A stretch of DNA of 64,000 bases from Pseudomonas putida (lineage in GTDB: Bacteria > Pseudomonadota > Gammaproteobacteria > Pseudomonadales > Pseudomonadaceae): NCBI RefSeq assembly GCF_004357765.1, contig NZ_SMTE01000015.1, positions 1 through 64,000 of the forward strand. The letters are read 5' to 3'. Positions 18,239 to 28,139 of the stretch are shown here, piece after piece (the stretch's first letter is position 1; the number at the start of each line of letters is the position of its first letter). Position numbers and translations under genes: made by a program. Below the pieces are notes generated by a model, which was not told the origin of the DNA, made no database searches, and saw only the letters and a list, made by a program, of their open reading frames with translations.

Positions 18239-19023
18239 GCCTGGCTCCAACGGTCGAACAGGCCCTTGATCAGGCTGGCGGTGTCCACGGGGCGTTCCAA
18301 GGGAAACATGTGCCCGCCCGGTACGCTGTGATACTCACCCCTGGCCATGCCACGCACCGCCAGCGCATGGTGGCGACGGATGACTCGGCTGCGCTCGCCT
18401 CGGACCATCGCCAGGGGCACCTGGAGTTGCCTGGCGGGCGCCGGGCTGGCATGGGGAATGCTGCGGTAGATGCTGATTTCCGTGGCCGCATCGAAGCGCA
18501 GGCGCAAGCCGTCATCGGTCGGTTCCAAGCCGTGTTCCAGGTAGGCTTCCAGACAATCGCGGTCAAAGTGACGGAACAAGGTCTTGCCGAGAAAATAGTC
18601 GCGCGCGCTGTCGCGATCGACGAAGGCTTCGCGGCGTCCCAAGGTGCGCCCGGCAGGGGTGATACGGTCGATGAAACCAAAGCGCTTGGCGGTACGGATG
18701 AACCATTGATCGGCCCGCGTCAGCAGCGGGGAGTCGAGCATCACCACGCCCCGGTACAACTCCGGTCGGCGTAGCGCGGCGTGCAGGTGCAGCACGCCGC
18801 CCAGGGAATGGCCCACCCCCCACACAGGCGCATCCTGCTGGCTCAGGTGGTGGAGTAATTCATCGACCAGATTCTGCCAATTGTCATCGACCGGGAAACG
18901 CGGGTCATGGGCGTGTTGCGCCAGGTGGAGCACCTGATAGTCCGGTGCCAGGGCAGCGAACAGCTTGCCATAGGTGGCCGAGGGGAAGCCGTTGGCGTGA
19001 GCGAAGAAGATCTGCTGCGACAT
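18235..19023 (-). CDS. Alpha/beta hydrolase
   Basis: 262 aa, a second alpha/beta hydrolase next to and overlapping the first. It has an early HANGFPS oxyanion segment (9-15), the nucleophile elbow GHSLGG at 71-76 (Ser73) and a C-terminal GGHMFPLE with the catalytic His. The pair diverge strongly from each other, so they are not a recent duplication. The start at 19023 is the first ATG consistent with the domain; an upstream extension would be proline/glycine-rich and unlike the family. Confidence 0.82.
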   Translation of the reverse strand: MSQQIFFAHANGFPSATYGKLFAALAPDYQVLHLAQHAHDPRFPVDDNWQNLVDELLHHLSQQDAPVWGVGHSLGGVLHLHAALRRPELYRGVVMLDSPLLTRADQWFIRTAKRFGFIDRITPAGRTLGRREAFVDRDSARDYFLGKTLFRHFDRDCLEAYLEHGLEPTDDGLRLRFDAATEISIYRSIPHASPAPARQLQVPLAMVRGERSRVIRRHHALAVRGMARGEYHSVPGGHMFPLERPVDTASLIKGLFDRWSQA

Positions 19024-19135
19024 GGCACCGGGTCCGCGACTGGAATGATGGCCCATTGTCGGTAGTCATCAAGCCCCAGGCAACGTCCGGAAAGGTCATC
19101 GCCAAGGGCTATCAGGTCATCCGCCGGCGGTTGCC

Positions 19136-19594
19136 TCACGGGGCATGGTGCAATGCTCGCAAGGTCATCAGCCCAGCCAGGGGCCAATCGCCCTCCAATT
19201 CAGCCAGGCTGGCTGTGCTCATCGCCGCCGGTTGCTGCAGGTGACCATGCTCGAGCAGGCCGACCAGGCCGCCGACCAATGGCTGATGACTGACCAGCAG
19301 CACCTGTTCCAGGCCCAAGCGCTCGACCTCAGCGATCACCTGCCGGGGATCGCTCTCCGGCGTCAACCAGGCGACGGTGAGGACCGGCTCGGCGAAACCC
19401 AGGGTTTCATGTACCAGTGCCGCGGTCTGCTGCGCCCGCACATAGGGACTGGCGATGATCGCCAGCAAGGGTTGTCCAAGTAACTGTGCGGCACTGTGCA
19501 GCACTTGTTCGCGACCGTGGCCGGTCAGCCGTCTTTCGGCATCGCTGTTGGCCCGCGGCTCGGCCTCGCCGTGACGCAGGATCCACAGCTTCAT
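19136..19594 (-). CDS. sixA: Phosphohistidine phosphatase SixA
   Basis: 152 aa histidine-phosphatase of the RHG type, with R7-H8-G9 at the N-terminus and the second catalytic His in VSHQPLVGGL. In E. coli SixA acts on phosphohistidine of signalling or nitrogen-PTS proteins. The length fits the family. Its ATG overlaps the stop of the DUF4389 gene upstream. A gap of about 112 bp follows before the hydrolase genes. Confidence 0.88.
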   Translation of the reverse strand: MKLWILRHGEAEPRANSDAERRLTGHGREQVLHSAAQLLGQPLLAIIASPYVRAQQTAALVHETLGFAEPVLTVAWLTPESDPRQVIAEVERLGLEQVLLVSHQPLVGGLVGLLEHGHLQQPAAMSTASLAELEGDWPLAGLMTLRALHHAP

Positions 19595-19938
19595 AGTTTG
19601 GGCTCCTCGTCATGCGCCGGATGCGGCGCTGGCGCCACGGCGTGCGGCGCTTCGCCTTCAGGGGCGCGCGGCGCCGGCCAGTCGGCGAACGGCCAGGGCT
19701 TCTGGTCGCTGTGGAAACTGCCGAAGCGGCCGATCTGCGCCAGGTACTGGCTGAGACTGTCGCCAAAGTTCATCAGTCCGGCACTCGGCGCGCCATAGAC
19801 CAGGCGGTAGATCAGTTGCACCAGCACCAGGCCACCGAGCAATAACTCGGCCAGCTGCCAGACCACCACGAAGACCACCATCCACAGTACCCGCAGGATG
19901 ATGGACTCGCGCTGGGCGCGCTCCGGAGAATCGTTCAT
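19591..19938 (-). CDS. DUF4389 domain-containing membrane protein
   Basis: 115 aa. One long hydrophobic stretch (about 16-46) probably forms one or two helices; FGDSLSQYLAQIGRF is the family signature and an acidic/proline tail follows. Function is unknown. It has a strong ribosome site (AAGGAG), lies 36 bp after gpsA and overlaps sixA. The gpsA-DUF4389-sixA order is typical of Pseudomonas. Confidence 0.85.
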   Translation of the reverse strand: MNDSPERAQRESIILRVLWMVVFVVVWQLAELLLGGLVLVQLIYRLVYGAPSAGLMNFGDSLSQYLAQIGRFGSFHSDQKPWPFADWPAPRAPEGEAPHAVAPAPHPAHDEEPKL

Positions 19939-19974
19939 GTATCGCTCCTTGCTCGGTTCAGAGCCGCTCGCGGC

Positions 19975-21000
19975 TCAATTGAAACCACTGGTTGAAATGA
20001 AATCGACGTCGGTCTTGGGCTCTGCGCGCATCAGGCGCTCGATCACCTGGTTCAACGTACGACCTTCGAACAGGATGGCATGCAGGCCGGCCACCAGCGG
20101 CATGTAGACCTGAACCTCTTCGGCCTTGGCCTTGAGCACCTTCAGCGTATTGACCCCTTCGGCGACTTCGCCCAGGCGGTTGACCGCCTCGTCCAGGCTA
20201 AGGCCCTGGCCCAGGGCATGACCGACCTGGTAGTTGCGGCTCTTGGGCGAGGAGCAGGTGACGATCAGGTCACCGACTCCGGCCAGACCCAGGAAAGTCA
20301 TGGGGTTGGCGCCCAGGCTGACGGCGAAACGGGTCATTTCCGCCAGCGCACGGGTGATCAGCATGCTCTTGGTATTCTCGCCCATGCCCAGGGCCACGGC
20401 CATGCCGGCGATGATCGCGTAGACGTTCTTCAGCGCCCCGCCCAGCTCGACACCGAATCGGTCGCTGCTGGCGTAGACCCGGAAGGTGCGCCCGTGTAGC
20501 ACGGCCTGCACCCGTTGGCAGAGGTCTTCGTCCTCACTGGCGACCACCGTGGCGGTCAGAGCGTGCTCGGCGATCTCGCGGGCCAGGTTGGGCCCGGATA
20601 GCACGCCGATGCGCGCCTGGGGGGCGATCTCTTCGAGAATCTGGCTCATCAGCTTGAAGCTGTGGGCCTCGATGCCCTTGGTCAGGCTGACCAGGCACTT
20701 ACCGCGCAGCAGCTCGGCATGCGGGGCCAGTACGCTGCGCAGAGCACTGGAAGGCAAGGCGACGAAAATCAGATCGCTGGCCTGCAGCGTGGCCAGCAGA
20801 TCGGTGACCGGTTCGACACCGTCGAGCAGGCGAATGCCCTTGAGGTAGCGCGGGTTCTCGCGATTGACACGCATCGCCTCGGCCTGCTCGGGGTCTCGCA
20901 TCCATTGGCGCACCGGTACGCCGTTCTCGGCCAACAGGTTCGCCACGGCGGTGCCGAAGCTGCCGCCTCCCAGAACCGCAACAGGTTGCTGTTCAGTCAT
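19975..21000 (-). CDS. gpsA: Glycerol-3-phosphate dehydrogenase [NAD(P)+]
   Basis: 341 aa soluble enzyme reducing dihydroxyacetone phosphate to sn-glycerol-3-phosphate, the backbone of phospholipids. The nucleotide motif GGGSFGTA begins at 11, the catalytic-lysine segment GALKNVYAI is intact, and the C-terminal substrate region has [18 protein letters not shown]. It is the first gene of a leftward cluster and is divergent from the TonB receptor, with about 110 bp between the starts. Confidence 0.95.
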   Translation of the reverse strand: MTEQQPVAVLGGGSFGTAVANLLAENGVPVRQWMRDPEQAEAMRVNRENPRYLKGIRLLDGVEPVTDLLATLQASDLIFVALPSSALRSVLAPHAELLRGKCLVSLTKGIEAHSFKLMSQILEEIAPQARIGVLSGPNLAREIAEHALTATVVASEDEDLCQRVQAVLHGRTFRVYASSDRFGVELGGALKNVYAIIAGMAVALGMGENTKSMLITRALAEMTRFAVSLGANPMTFLGLAGVGDLIVTCSSPKSRNYQVGHALGQGLSLDEAVNRLGEVAEGVNTLKVLKAKAEEVQVYMPLVAGLHAILFEGRTLNQVIERLMRAEPKTDVDFISTSGFN

Positions 21001-21113
21001 ATCCAGTCCGTTAAAGCCAAAAGTTAAGTGGCGACCGCTCCATTATACGGGTCGCCCGCCCTGCGCCAAGCCGACAACAGCGATCACTGGCAAAAGCCGT
21101 CGGGTCGGTTAAC

Positions 21114-23270
21114 ATGCCTGACTCACAACCGAAACAAGGCCGTACCGTGTTTCCTGGCACGCCCCCGTATCCTCGTCTGCTGTTACTGACCGCGCTGCTC
21201 GGCGGCCCGGTCATGGCCGATGATTTGTTCATCGACAACACCGACCTGCCCCAGGTTCTGACCGCCACGCGGCTCAAACAATCCCCGGCGGCGGTGCCGG
21301 GGAGCATGACCGTGCTCGACAGCCAACTGATCCGCGCCAGCGGCGCGCGTGACATCCCGGAGCTGTTGCGCCTGGTACCGGGCATGATGATCGGCTACGG
21401 GGCCGGCAACCAGGCGACAGTGAACTACCACGGCAGCAACGTCAGCGAAGCCCGACGCATGCAGGTGCTGATCGACGGCCGTTCCGTGTATCGCGCCGGC
21501 CTGGCCACGGTGGACTGGAGCGACATTCCGGTCGCCATGGAGGACATCGAGCGCATCGAGGTCTTCCGCGGCCCCAACACCGTCAGTTACGGCGCCAACG
21601 CCCTGATGGCGGTGGTCAACATCCTGACCCGCAATCCGGCCGACAGCCATGGCACGCGCATGAAGCTCACCCGGGGCGAGGATGGCATCAACGACTATTA
21701 CCTCAGCCACGGCTTCGGCTGGGACGGCGGCGACCTGCGCCTCTCGGTGTCGGGCCAACAGGACGACGGTTTCGACCAGGATCAGTTCGGTAACGACTAC
21801 CGCGACAGCCGCCGCCTGAACCGCGTCAACCTGAGTGTCAGCCATAACCTGGCCCCAGACCAGACCCTGGAATGGCAGCTGGCGGCCAAGGAAGGCAGCA
21901 ACCAGCGGCCCTACACCTACCAACCGGTGTTCGGCAACTATCAGGCCGGCAACGACGCCGACGTCAACGCCAAGGACTACGCCGGTTCGGTACGCTGGAA
22001 CATCGACTTCAATCCCGAACACAGCCTTTATGTGCAAGGCTCGGCGCAGCACTTCGACCGCCAGCAGGTCTGGCGCGCCTGCGATGCCGCGCTGGCGTTC
22101 AGCCCCGAACTGACCCGGCTGTGGCAAATGAACCCGAACCTCGCCGAAAAGGTTGCCCGCAATGCCGGCGCGCCACCTGCCGGCAGCAACCCGGTCGAGC
22201 AAGGGCTGATCGACGCGATCAGCCAACAGTGGAACAACCCGGGTAGCGACCTCAATGGCAAGCAGACCATCTGCGGCGACGTCGACCAGAGCACCCGCGA
22301 GACCCGCTACGACCTGGAAATCCAGGATACGCTCAGCCTGACCGATAGTCTGCGGCTGCTCAGTGGCATGAATTATCGCTATGATCGCGCCGATTCGCAG
22401 ACCTACTTCAACGGCAGTATCGACGATCAGACCTGGCGCCTGTTCGGTCAACTGGAGTGGCGTGCCGACGAGCACTGGATCGTCCAGGGCGGCGCCATGT
22501 TCGAGGATTCGCGCCTGTCCGGCAGCTCACTCACCCCGCGCATGGCGGTGAACTACCTGATAACCCCGCGCCATGGCTTGCGCGCGGTGTATTCCGAAGC
22601 CATCCGCTCGCCGGACATGTTCGAGAACAACGTCAACTGGAGTTACACGGTCAAGAACCTCACGCCCAACCTGTATGGTCTCCACGATGGTCAATACTTC
22701 GTCAAGACCCGTGGGCCGGGCGACCTCGATCAGGAACGCATGCGCTCGCGCGAGCTGGGTTACAACGGCTCGTTCAGCGACATCGACCTGAACATGGATG
22801 TAAAGCTGTTCTACGACGAGATCACAGGAATGATCAGCGAGCCCCTGAAGAACAACCAGTACATAGCCAGCAACAGCAACAAGGCCCGTTTCAGCGGCAG
22901 CGAAGCCCAACTGGATTGGCGGGCGACGCGGCGCGACCGCCTGCGCCTGACCTACGCCTACGTCGATGCCTGGGCCAGTAACGCCGACGACAGTCGCCTC
23001 ACCGCGCGCAACAGCGGCTCGGCCGGGTGGATGCGCGAATGGGACGATAACTGGTCGAGTGCACTGTTCTATTACGGCAGCGATGCCCTCAATGGCTACC
23101 GCTACGAGCGCGTCGACCTGCGCGTGGCCAAGCGCTTCCGGATCCAGGGCAGCAATCTGGAGCTGGCCGCACTGTGGCAACAGCGCCTGGACGACGAGCC
23201 GACCACACTGGTACAGAATCGCTACGACAGCCGCCACCGCCTGAGCATCAGTGCGGAGCTGGAATTCTGA
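21114..23270 (+). CDS. TonB-dependent outer-membrane receptor
   Basis: 718 aa as drawn. The signal peptide has its hydrophobic core at about 21-34. A plug domain (about 45-165) with SGARDIPELLRLVPG and a GPNTVSYGANALMAVVNI segment is followed by a beta-barrel ending in a terminal Phe (SAELEF). There is no N-terminal signalling extension, so it is not a FecA-type transducer. The ligand is unknown; I see no Fur box upstream, so it need not be an iron-siderophore receptor. A GTG at 21147 is an alternative start. The stop overlaps the start of the next gene (TGATG), and the three genes form an operon with a hybrid kinase. Confidence 0.88.
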   Translation: MPDSQPKQGRTVFPGTPPYPRLLLLTALLGGPVMADDLFIDNTDLPQVLTATRLKQSPAAVPGSMTVLDSQLIRASGARDIPELLRLVPGMMIGYGAGNQATVNYHGSNVSEARRMQVLIDGRSVYRAGLATVDWSDIPVAMEDIERIEVFRGPNTVSYGANALMAVVNILTRNPADSHGTRMKLTRGEDGINDYYLSHGFGWDGGDLRLSVSGQQDDGFDQDQFGNDYRDSRRLNRVNLSVSHNLAPDQTLEWQLAAKEGSNQRPYTYQPVFGNYQAGNDADVNAKDYAGSVRWNIDFNPEHSLYVQGSAQHFDRQQVWRACDAALAFSPELTRLWQMNPNLAEKVARNAGAPPAGSNPVEQGLIDAISQQWNNPGSDLNGKQTICGDVDQSTRETRYDLEIQDTLSLTDSLRLLSGMNYRYDRADSQTYFNGSIDDQTWRLFGQLEWRADEHWIVQGGAMFEDSRLSGSSLTPRMAVNYLITPRHGLRAVYSEAIRSPDMFENNVNWSYTVKNLTPNLYGLHDGQYFVKTRGPGDLDQERMRSRELGYNGSFSDIDLNMDVKLFYDEITGMISEPLKNNQYIASNSNKARFSGSEAQLDWRATRRDRLRLTYAYVDAWASNADDSRLTARNSGSAGWMREWDDNWSSALFYYGSDALNGYRYERVDLRVAKRFRIQGSNLELAALWQQRLDDEPTTLVQNRYDSRHRLSISAELEF

Positions 23271-24160
23271 TGCTGCGCCTGCTGCACCTGCTGCTGTTCT
23301 GTCTATGGCCACTGGGCACGCTGTCGGCCAGCGAAATCCTGCTGGTCGGAGCAGAGGACCAGGCGGGCATCCGCAGCTTCGTCACCGCCCTGGCCGACCG
23401 GCGTCAGCACGACCAGGTGCGTTTCATGCCTCTGGCGGAGCTGCCGCGACCCAGTCAGCTCAAGGCCGACACTCGCCTGGTACTGCTCGACAATGCCGCG
23501 CTGGACTGGCGCTTGGGCGAAACCGCCGGGCCACCCGCCCTGGCCATGCGCATCAGCCGGGTACAGGCGCAGCAACGCCTGGGAAAGTCGCGTCCCGGGC
23601 ACTTGACGCTGCTGTGGAGCGACCCACCCCTGGCACGGCAACTGCGCCTGACTCGCTATCTGCTCCCGCAGGCCCAGCGCATCGGTGTGCTGTACGGTCA
23701 ACACAGCCAGTTCCTGCTCGACGAACTGCGCCAGGCCGCCCGGCCACTGGGCCTGGAAATCGTCGCCCAGGACTGGCCCGACCTGCGCGACAGCCGTCCG
23801 CTGCATGACCTGCTGGCGAACAGCGACGTGCTGTTGGGGCTCGACGACCCGGACCTGTACAACTCGAAGACGGCGAAGAACCTCTTGCTCAGCAGCTATA
23901 GCCGGCAGATGGCCCTGATCGGCCCCAACGTCGGATTCGTCCGCGCTGGCGCCCTGGCCAGCACCTACAGCGATCAGGACGACTGGCTGGCAGTACTCGA
24001 CCGATTGCTCGATCAGCCCCCCGCACGCTGGCCGCGCAGCCTCTACCCGACGCGCTTCGGCGTCAGTGGCAATCAACAAGTCGCCCGAGCCCTGGGCCTG
24101 GAGCCGATCGATTCGAATGCCGCCGCCAAGGCCCTGGCCGATGGAGCCCCCCTGCCATGA
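23270..24160 (+). CDS. Orphan ABC-type substrate-binding protein
   Basis: 296 aa. A signal peptide (about 1-19, ending LSA-SE) is followed by a two-lobe periplasmic-binding fold of the ABC_sub_bind (TrpX-like) type: a first lobe with [11 protein letters not shown], a cross-over with [12 protein letters not shown] and a C-terminal [24 protein letters not shown]. No permease or ATPase is encoded nearby. Its start overlaps the receptor stop and its stop overlaps the kinase start (ATGA). That arrangement suggests it binds a ligand brought in by the receptor and reports to the kinase; this role is inference. Confidence 0.72.
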   Translation: MLRLLHLLLFCLWPLGTLSASEILLVGAEDQAGIRSFVTALADRRQHDQVRFMPLAELPRPSQLKADTRLVLLDNAALDWRLGETAGPPALAMRISRVQAQQRLGKSRPGHLTLLWSDPPLARQLRLTRYLLPQAQRIGVLYGQHSQFLLDELRQAARPLGLEIVAQDWPDLRDSRPLHDLLANSDVLLGLDDPDLYNSKTAKNLLLSSYSRQMALIGPNVGFVRAGALASTYSDQDDWLAVLDRLLDQPPARWPRSLYPTRFGVSGNQQVARALGLEPIDSNAAAKALADGAPLP

Positions 24161-26085
24161 GCAAACGCCTTAGCTGGGACATCCACACCCGCACCCAGAT
24201 CATCAGCCTGGGGCCTGCGCTGCTGCTGACCCTGCTGCTGATCAGTTTTTTCACCTTCGTACGCATCCAGGACTTACGCCAGGAGCTCAACCACACCGGG
24301 CAACTGATCGCCAACCAACTGGCGCCGGCGTCCGAATACGGGGTGATTTCGGGCAACAACGAGGTCCTCGAGGGGTTGATGCGTGCCACCTTGAGCATCC
24401 CCCATGTGCGCTTCCTCGAGGTACAGGACAGCCGCAACCATATCCTCGTGTATGTCGAACAGTCGAACGAGAGCGCGAACCGCGCCCAACGCGTGGAAGT
24501 GTTCCAGGCGCCGATCCGCCTGCAGCAGATCCGCCTGGACAGCGACTTCCTGCAGCCGGGCAAGGTATCGACGCCGGCCATCGGCGACGACTACCTCGGC
24601 CGGGTGATCGTTGGCATGTCCGACGATGCGTTCAGCCAGCGGCAGCAGGAAATCGTCATCAAGGCCGGCATCCTCGCCTTGTTCGCCCTGCTCTTCACGT
24701 TCCTTCTCGCCCGCCGCCTGGCCTTGAGCCTGGCCAAACCGATCAGCGACATGGGGCATGCGGTCAAGGCCATCCAGCAGGGTGAATACGACACCCCGCT
24801 ACCGGTGGTCGACGACAGTGAGTTAGGCCACCTGGCACGCCACATCAACAATCTGGCCGCCGCCCTGGAACAGGCCAGTGCCGAACAGAAACAGGCCATC
24901 GCTCAACTGACCCAGGCACGCGAGGAGGCCGAACAGGCCAACCGTGCCAAGTCCGAATTCCTGGCCATGATGAGCCACGAACTGCGCACGCCGATGAACG
25001 GTGTCCTGGGTATGCTGCAATTGCTCGAGACGACCCAGCTGACCAGCGAGCAAGCCGATTACGCGGCCGTGGCCAGCGAGTCGACCGGGCACCTGCTCAA
25101 AGTGATCAACGACATCCTCGACTTCTCGCGCATCGAGCGCACGACCCTGGAGCTCGAACGGATCGACTTCGATCTCGTCGAACTGATCGCCAGCTGCGTG
25201 CAGTCGTTCCAGCACAGCGCCCAGCAGCGGGGGCTGGCACTGCACCTGCAACTGCCGACCGAGGCGGAGCAACCGGCAGTGGTCGGTGACCCGACGCGGA
25301 TACGCCAGATCCTGCTGAACCTGATCGGCAATGCCTTGAAGTTCACCGAGCATGGCCAGGTCGAGGTGAAAGCTCACTGGCAACGGCTCGAGCCCCAGTC
25401 GCTGTGGTTCACCTGCAGTGTGTGCGATACCGGCATCGGCATCGATAGCGAACGCCTGGAGATGATGTTCGTTGCCTTCCAGCAAGCCGACAGCTCGATC
25501 TCGCGCCGCTACGGGGGTACCGGCCTGGGCTTGTCGATCGCCAGGACACTGGCCGAGCGCATGGGCGGCAAGCTGCGTGGCGAAAGCCGAGAGGGCCTGG
25601 GCTCGACCTTTACCCTGGAAATCCCACTGGCTTTGGCCAACCCCGGCCCTACTGCGCTGCCCATGGCCATCTCTGGTGCGCCGGCCATGGCCGAGCATGG
25701 CCCGGTATTGCTGGTAGAAGACAATCCGGTCAATCAGAGCGTGATCGAAGCCATGCTGCGCAGCCTCGGTTTGCAGGTACAGGTGGCCCAGGATGGTCTC
25801 GAAGCGCTGGAGCGGGTCGGTCAACAACACTTTGCCGCGGTCTTGATGGACTGCCGCCTGCCACATCTGGATGGCTACGAAGCCACCCGGCGGATTCGCC
25901 AATTGCCCGGCTGCCAGGCACTACCGATCATCGCGCTGACCGCCAATGCGCTGCAGGGCGATCGGGAGCGCTGCATGGCCGCCGGCATGAGCGATTACCT
26001 GAGCAAACCCTTTCGCCGTAGCGAATTGCAGCGGATACTGCAGCGCTGGCTTCCCGGCCAGGCAGCGGCGACTGGCGATAAATGA
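24157..26085 (+). CDS. Hybrid sensor histidine kinase / response regulator
   Basis: 642 aa inner-membrane kinase. A helix at 17-37, a periplasmic sensor region (38-167, about 130 residues, BarA/CHASE8-like), a second helix at 168-188 and a HAMP linker to about 240 come first. The dimerisation and phosphoacceptor domain has H274 ([10 protein letters not shown]), and the ATPase domain has GNALKF and GGTGLGLS. The C-terminal receiver has E521-D522 and phosphoacceptor D565. There is no HPt domain and no separate output protein nearby, so the downstream partner is unknown. It ends about 210 bp before fabA. Confidence 0.9.
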   Translation: MSKRLSWDIHTRTQIISLGPALLLTLLLISFFTFVRIQDLRQELNHTGQLIANQLAPASEYGVISGNNEVLEGLMRATLSIPHVRFLEVQDSRNHILVYVEQSNESANRAQRVEVFQAPIRLQQIRLDSDFLQPGKVSTPAIGDDYLGRVIVGMSDDAFSQRQQEIVIKAGILALFALLFTFLLARRLALSLAKPISDMGHAVKAIQQGEYDTPLPVVDDSELGHLARHINNLAAALEQASAEQKQAIAQLTQAREEAEQANRAKSEFLAMMSHELRTPMNGVLGMLQLLETTQLTSEQADYAAVASESTGHLLKVINDILDFSRIERTTLELERIDFDLVELIASCVQSFQHSAQQRGLALHLQLPTEAEQPAVVGDPTRIRQILLNLIGNALKFTEHGQVEVKAHWQRLEPQSLWFTCSVCDTGIGIDSERLEMMFVAFQQADSSISRRYGGTGLGLSIARTLAERMGGKLRGESREGLGSTFTLEIPLALANPGPTALPMAISGAPAMAEHGPVLLVEDNPVNQSVIEAMLRSLGLQVQVAQDGLEALERVGQQHFAAVLMDCRLPHLDGYEATRRIRQLPGCQALPIIALTANALQGDRERCMAAGMSDYLSKPFRRSELQRILQRWLPGQAAATGDK

Positions 26086-26129
26086 TAAAGTGCGGCAGTC
26101 TTAAAGACTGGACAGGACCTATTTCGGCC

Positions 26130-26176
26130 CTGAAAATAGACGTTTCAGTGCACACCTGTACTTCTTTTGGCAGGTG
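26130..26176. promoter_or_regulatory. Two palindromes upstream of fabA
   Basis: CTGAAA-N7-TTTCAG at 26130-26148 is immediately followed by CACCTG-N12-CAGGTG at 26153-26176. Both lie in the 211-bp space between the kinase gene and fabA. fabAB operons are commonly controlled by fatty-acid-responsive repressors, so either could be an operator, or the second could be a weak stem ending the kinase transcript. I see no definite -35/-10. Confidence 0.35.
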
Positions 26177-26296
26177 CGCTGTGACTTTCACCACAACGCA
26201 ATAGTCTACCTGTAGGCTGCCGCCCCGGGCTCATCTGTACGCCGGGCCGGCCGGGAAGATTCATCCCCTGCCACAGGGGGTTATTGAGGAGCTCGC

Positions 26297-26812
26297 ATGA
26301 CCAAACAACACGCCTTTACTCGGGAAGACCTGCTGCGCTGCAGTCGCGGTGAGCTGTTCGGCCCAGGTAATGCGCAACTGCCCGCCCCGAACATGCTGAT
26401 GGTCGATCGCATCACCCACATCAGCGAAGAAGGCGGCAAGTACGGCAAAGGTGAATTGGTCGCCGAGCTGGATATCACCCCGGACCTGTGGTTCTTCGCC
26501 TGCCACTTCGAGGGTGACCCGGTGATGCCAGGCTGCCTGGGCCTCGACGCCATGTGGCAACTGGTCGGTTTCTTCCTCGGCTGGCAAGGCCTGCCAGGCC
26601 GTGGCCGAGCGCTGGGTTCGGGCGAAGTGAAATTCTTTGGCCAGGTACTGCCCACCGCCAAGAAAGTCACCTACAACATCCACATCAAGCGCGTCCTGAA
26701 GGGCAAGCTGAACATGGCCATCGCCGATGGCTCGGTCAGCGTCGACGGCCGCGAGATCTACACTGCCGAAGGCCTGCGGGTCGGCGTGTTCACCTCCACT
26801 GACAATTTCTAA
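26297..26812 (+). CDS. fabA: 3-hydroxydecanoyl-[ACP] dehydratase/isomerase
   Basis: 171 aa hotdog enzyme with the catalytic H70 and D84 in the family positions ([18 protein letters not shown]). It dehydrates 3-hydroxydecanoyl-ACP and isomerises trans-2- to cis-3-decenoyl-ACP, the branch point to unsaturated fatty acids. Eleven bases separate it from fabB, with which it forms the classical operon. A GAGGAG ribosome site precedes the start. Confidence 0.97.
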   Translation: MTKQHAFTREDLLRCSRGELFGPGNAQLPAPNMLMVDRITHISEEGGKYGKGELVAELDITPDLWFFACHFEGDPVMPGCLGLDAMWQLVGFFLGWQGLPGRGRALGSGEVKFFGQVLPTAKKVTYNIHIKRVLKGKLNMAIADGSVSVDGREIYTAEGLRVGVFTSTDNF

Positions 26813-26823
26813 GGGTTATTCGC

Positions 26824-28044
26824 ATGCGCCGCGTCGTTATCACTGGTCTGGGCATCGTTTCGTGCCTGGGCAATGACAAAGCTACCGTCACCGAAAACCT
26901 GCGCAACAGCCGTCCGGGTATCCGTTACAACCCGGAATACAAGGAACAGGGGCTGCGTAGCCAGGTTTCCGGCTCCATCGACCTCAACCTCGAAGAACTG
27001 ATCGACCGCAAGGTCTACCGCTTCGTCGGTCACGCCGCGGCTTACGCCTACCTGGCGATGCAGGATGCGATCAAGGACGCCGGCCTGACCGAAGAACAGG
27101 TTTCCAACCCCCGTACCGGTCTGGTGGCCGGTTCCGGCGGCGCCTCGACCCTGAACCAGATGGAAGCGCTGGACACCCTGCGTGAAAAAGGCGTCAAGCG
27201 CGTCGGCCCCTACCGTGTGACCCGCACCATGGGCAGCACCGTATCGGCGTGCCTGGCCACCCCGTTCAAGATCAAGGGCATCAACTACTCGATCTCGTCG
27301 GCCTGCGCCACCTCGGCACACTGCATCGGTACCGCCCTGGAGCAGATCCAGTGGGGCAAGCAGGACATCGTCTTCGCCGGCGGCGGCGAAGAAGAGCACT
27401 GGAGCCAGTCGTTCCTGTTCGATGCCATGGGCGCCCTGTCGACCAAGCGCAACGACACCCCGGAACTGGCCTCGCGCGCCTACGACGCTGACCGTGATGG
27501 CTTCGTCATCGCTGGCGGCGGCGGCATGGTGGTGGTCGAGGAGCTGGAACACGCCCTGGCCCGTGGCGCCAAGATCTACGCCGAGATCGTCGGCTACGGC
27601 GCGACTTCCGATGGCTACGACATGGTCGCACCGAGCGGCGAAGGCGCCATCCGCTGCATGCAGCAGGCGCTGTCCACCGTCGACACCCCGATCGACTACC
27701 TGAACACCCACGGCACCTCGACTCCGGTCGGTGACGTCGCGGAGATCAAGGGTGTTCGCGAAGTGTTCGGCGACAAGGCGCCCAAGATCAGTTCGACCAA
27801 GAGCCTGTCGGGCCACTCCCTGGGCGCCGCCGGCGTGCACGAGGCGATCTACTGCCTGCTGATGATGGAAAACAACTTCATCGCCGGCTCCGCCAACATC
27901 GACGAGCTGGATCCAGAGGTCGCCGACCTGCCGATCCTGCGCAAGACCGAAGAAAACGCCAAGATCGACACGGTCATGAGCAACAGCTTCGGCTTCGGCG
28001 GCACCAACGCCACCCTGGTGCTCAAGCGCTGGGAAGGCAAGTAA
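26824..28044 (+). CDS. fabB: 3-oxoacyl-[ACP] synthase I
   Basis: 406 aa condensing enzyme. The nucleophile is C161 in SSACATSAH, and the two active-site histidines lie in NTHGTSTP and GHSLGAAG. It elongates the cis-3-decenoyl-ACP supplied by FabA and is needed for unsaturated fatty acid synthesis. It is followed by a strong hairpin terminator. Confidence 0.97.
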   Translation: MRRVVITGLGIVSCLGNDKATVTENLRNSRPGIRYNPEYKEQGLRSQVSGSIDLNLEELIDRKVYRFVGHAAAYAYLAMQDAIKDAGLTEEQVSNPRTGLVAGSGGASTLNQMEALDTLREKGVKRVGPYRVTRTMGSTVSACLATPFKIKGINYSISSACATSAHCIGTALEQIQWGKQDIVFAGGGEEEHWSQSFLFDAMGALSTKRNDTPELASRAYDADRDGFVIAGGGGMVVVEELEHALARGAKIYAEIVGYGATSDGYDMVAPSGEGAIRCMQQALSTVDTPIDYLNTHGTSTPVGDVAEIKGVREVFGDKAPKISSTKSLSGHSLGAAGVHEAIYCLLMMENNFIAGSANIDELDPEVADLPILRKTEENAKIDTVMSNSFGFGGTNATLVLKRWEGK

Positions 28045-28062
28045 GACGCTGATGCGGTAATC

Positions 28063-28093
28063 GAAAACGCCCCGACTGGTTCGGGGCGTTTTC
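28063..28093 (+). terminator. Rho-independent terminator after fabB
   Basis: GAAAACGCCCCG (28063-28074) pairs with CGGGGCGTTTTC (28082-28093) around ACTGGTT, and the stem ends in TTTTCGTTTG on the + strand. The A-rich left side lets it work for the convergent amidohydrolase gene too. Confidence 0.85.
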
Positions 28094-28139
28094 GTTTGTA
28101 TGGGTCAGTGCCCCGCGAAAGCACCGGCACAGACCACCA

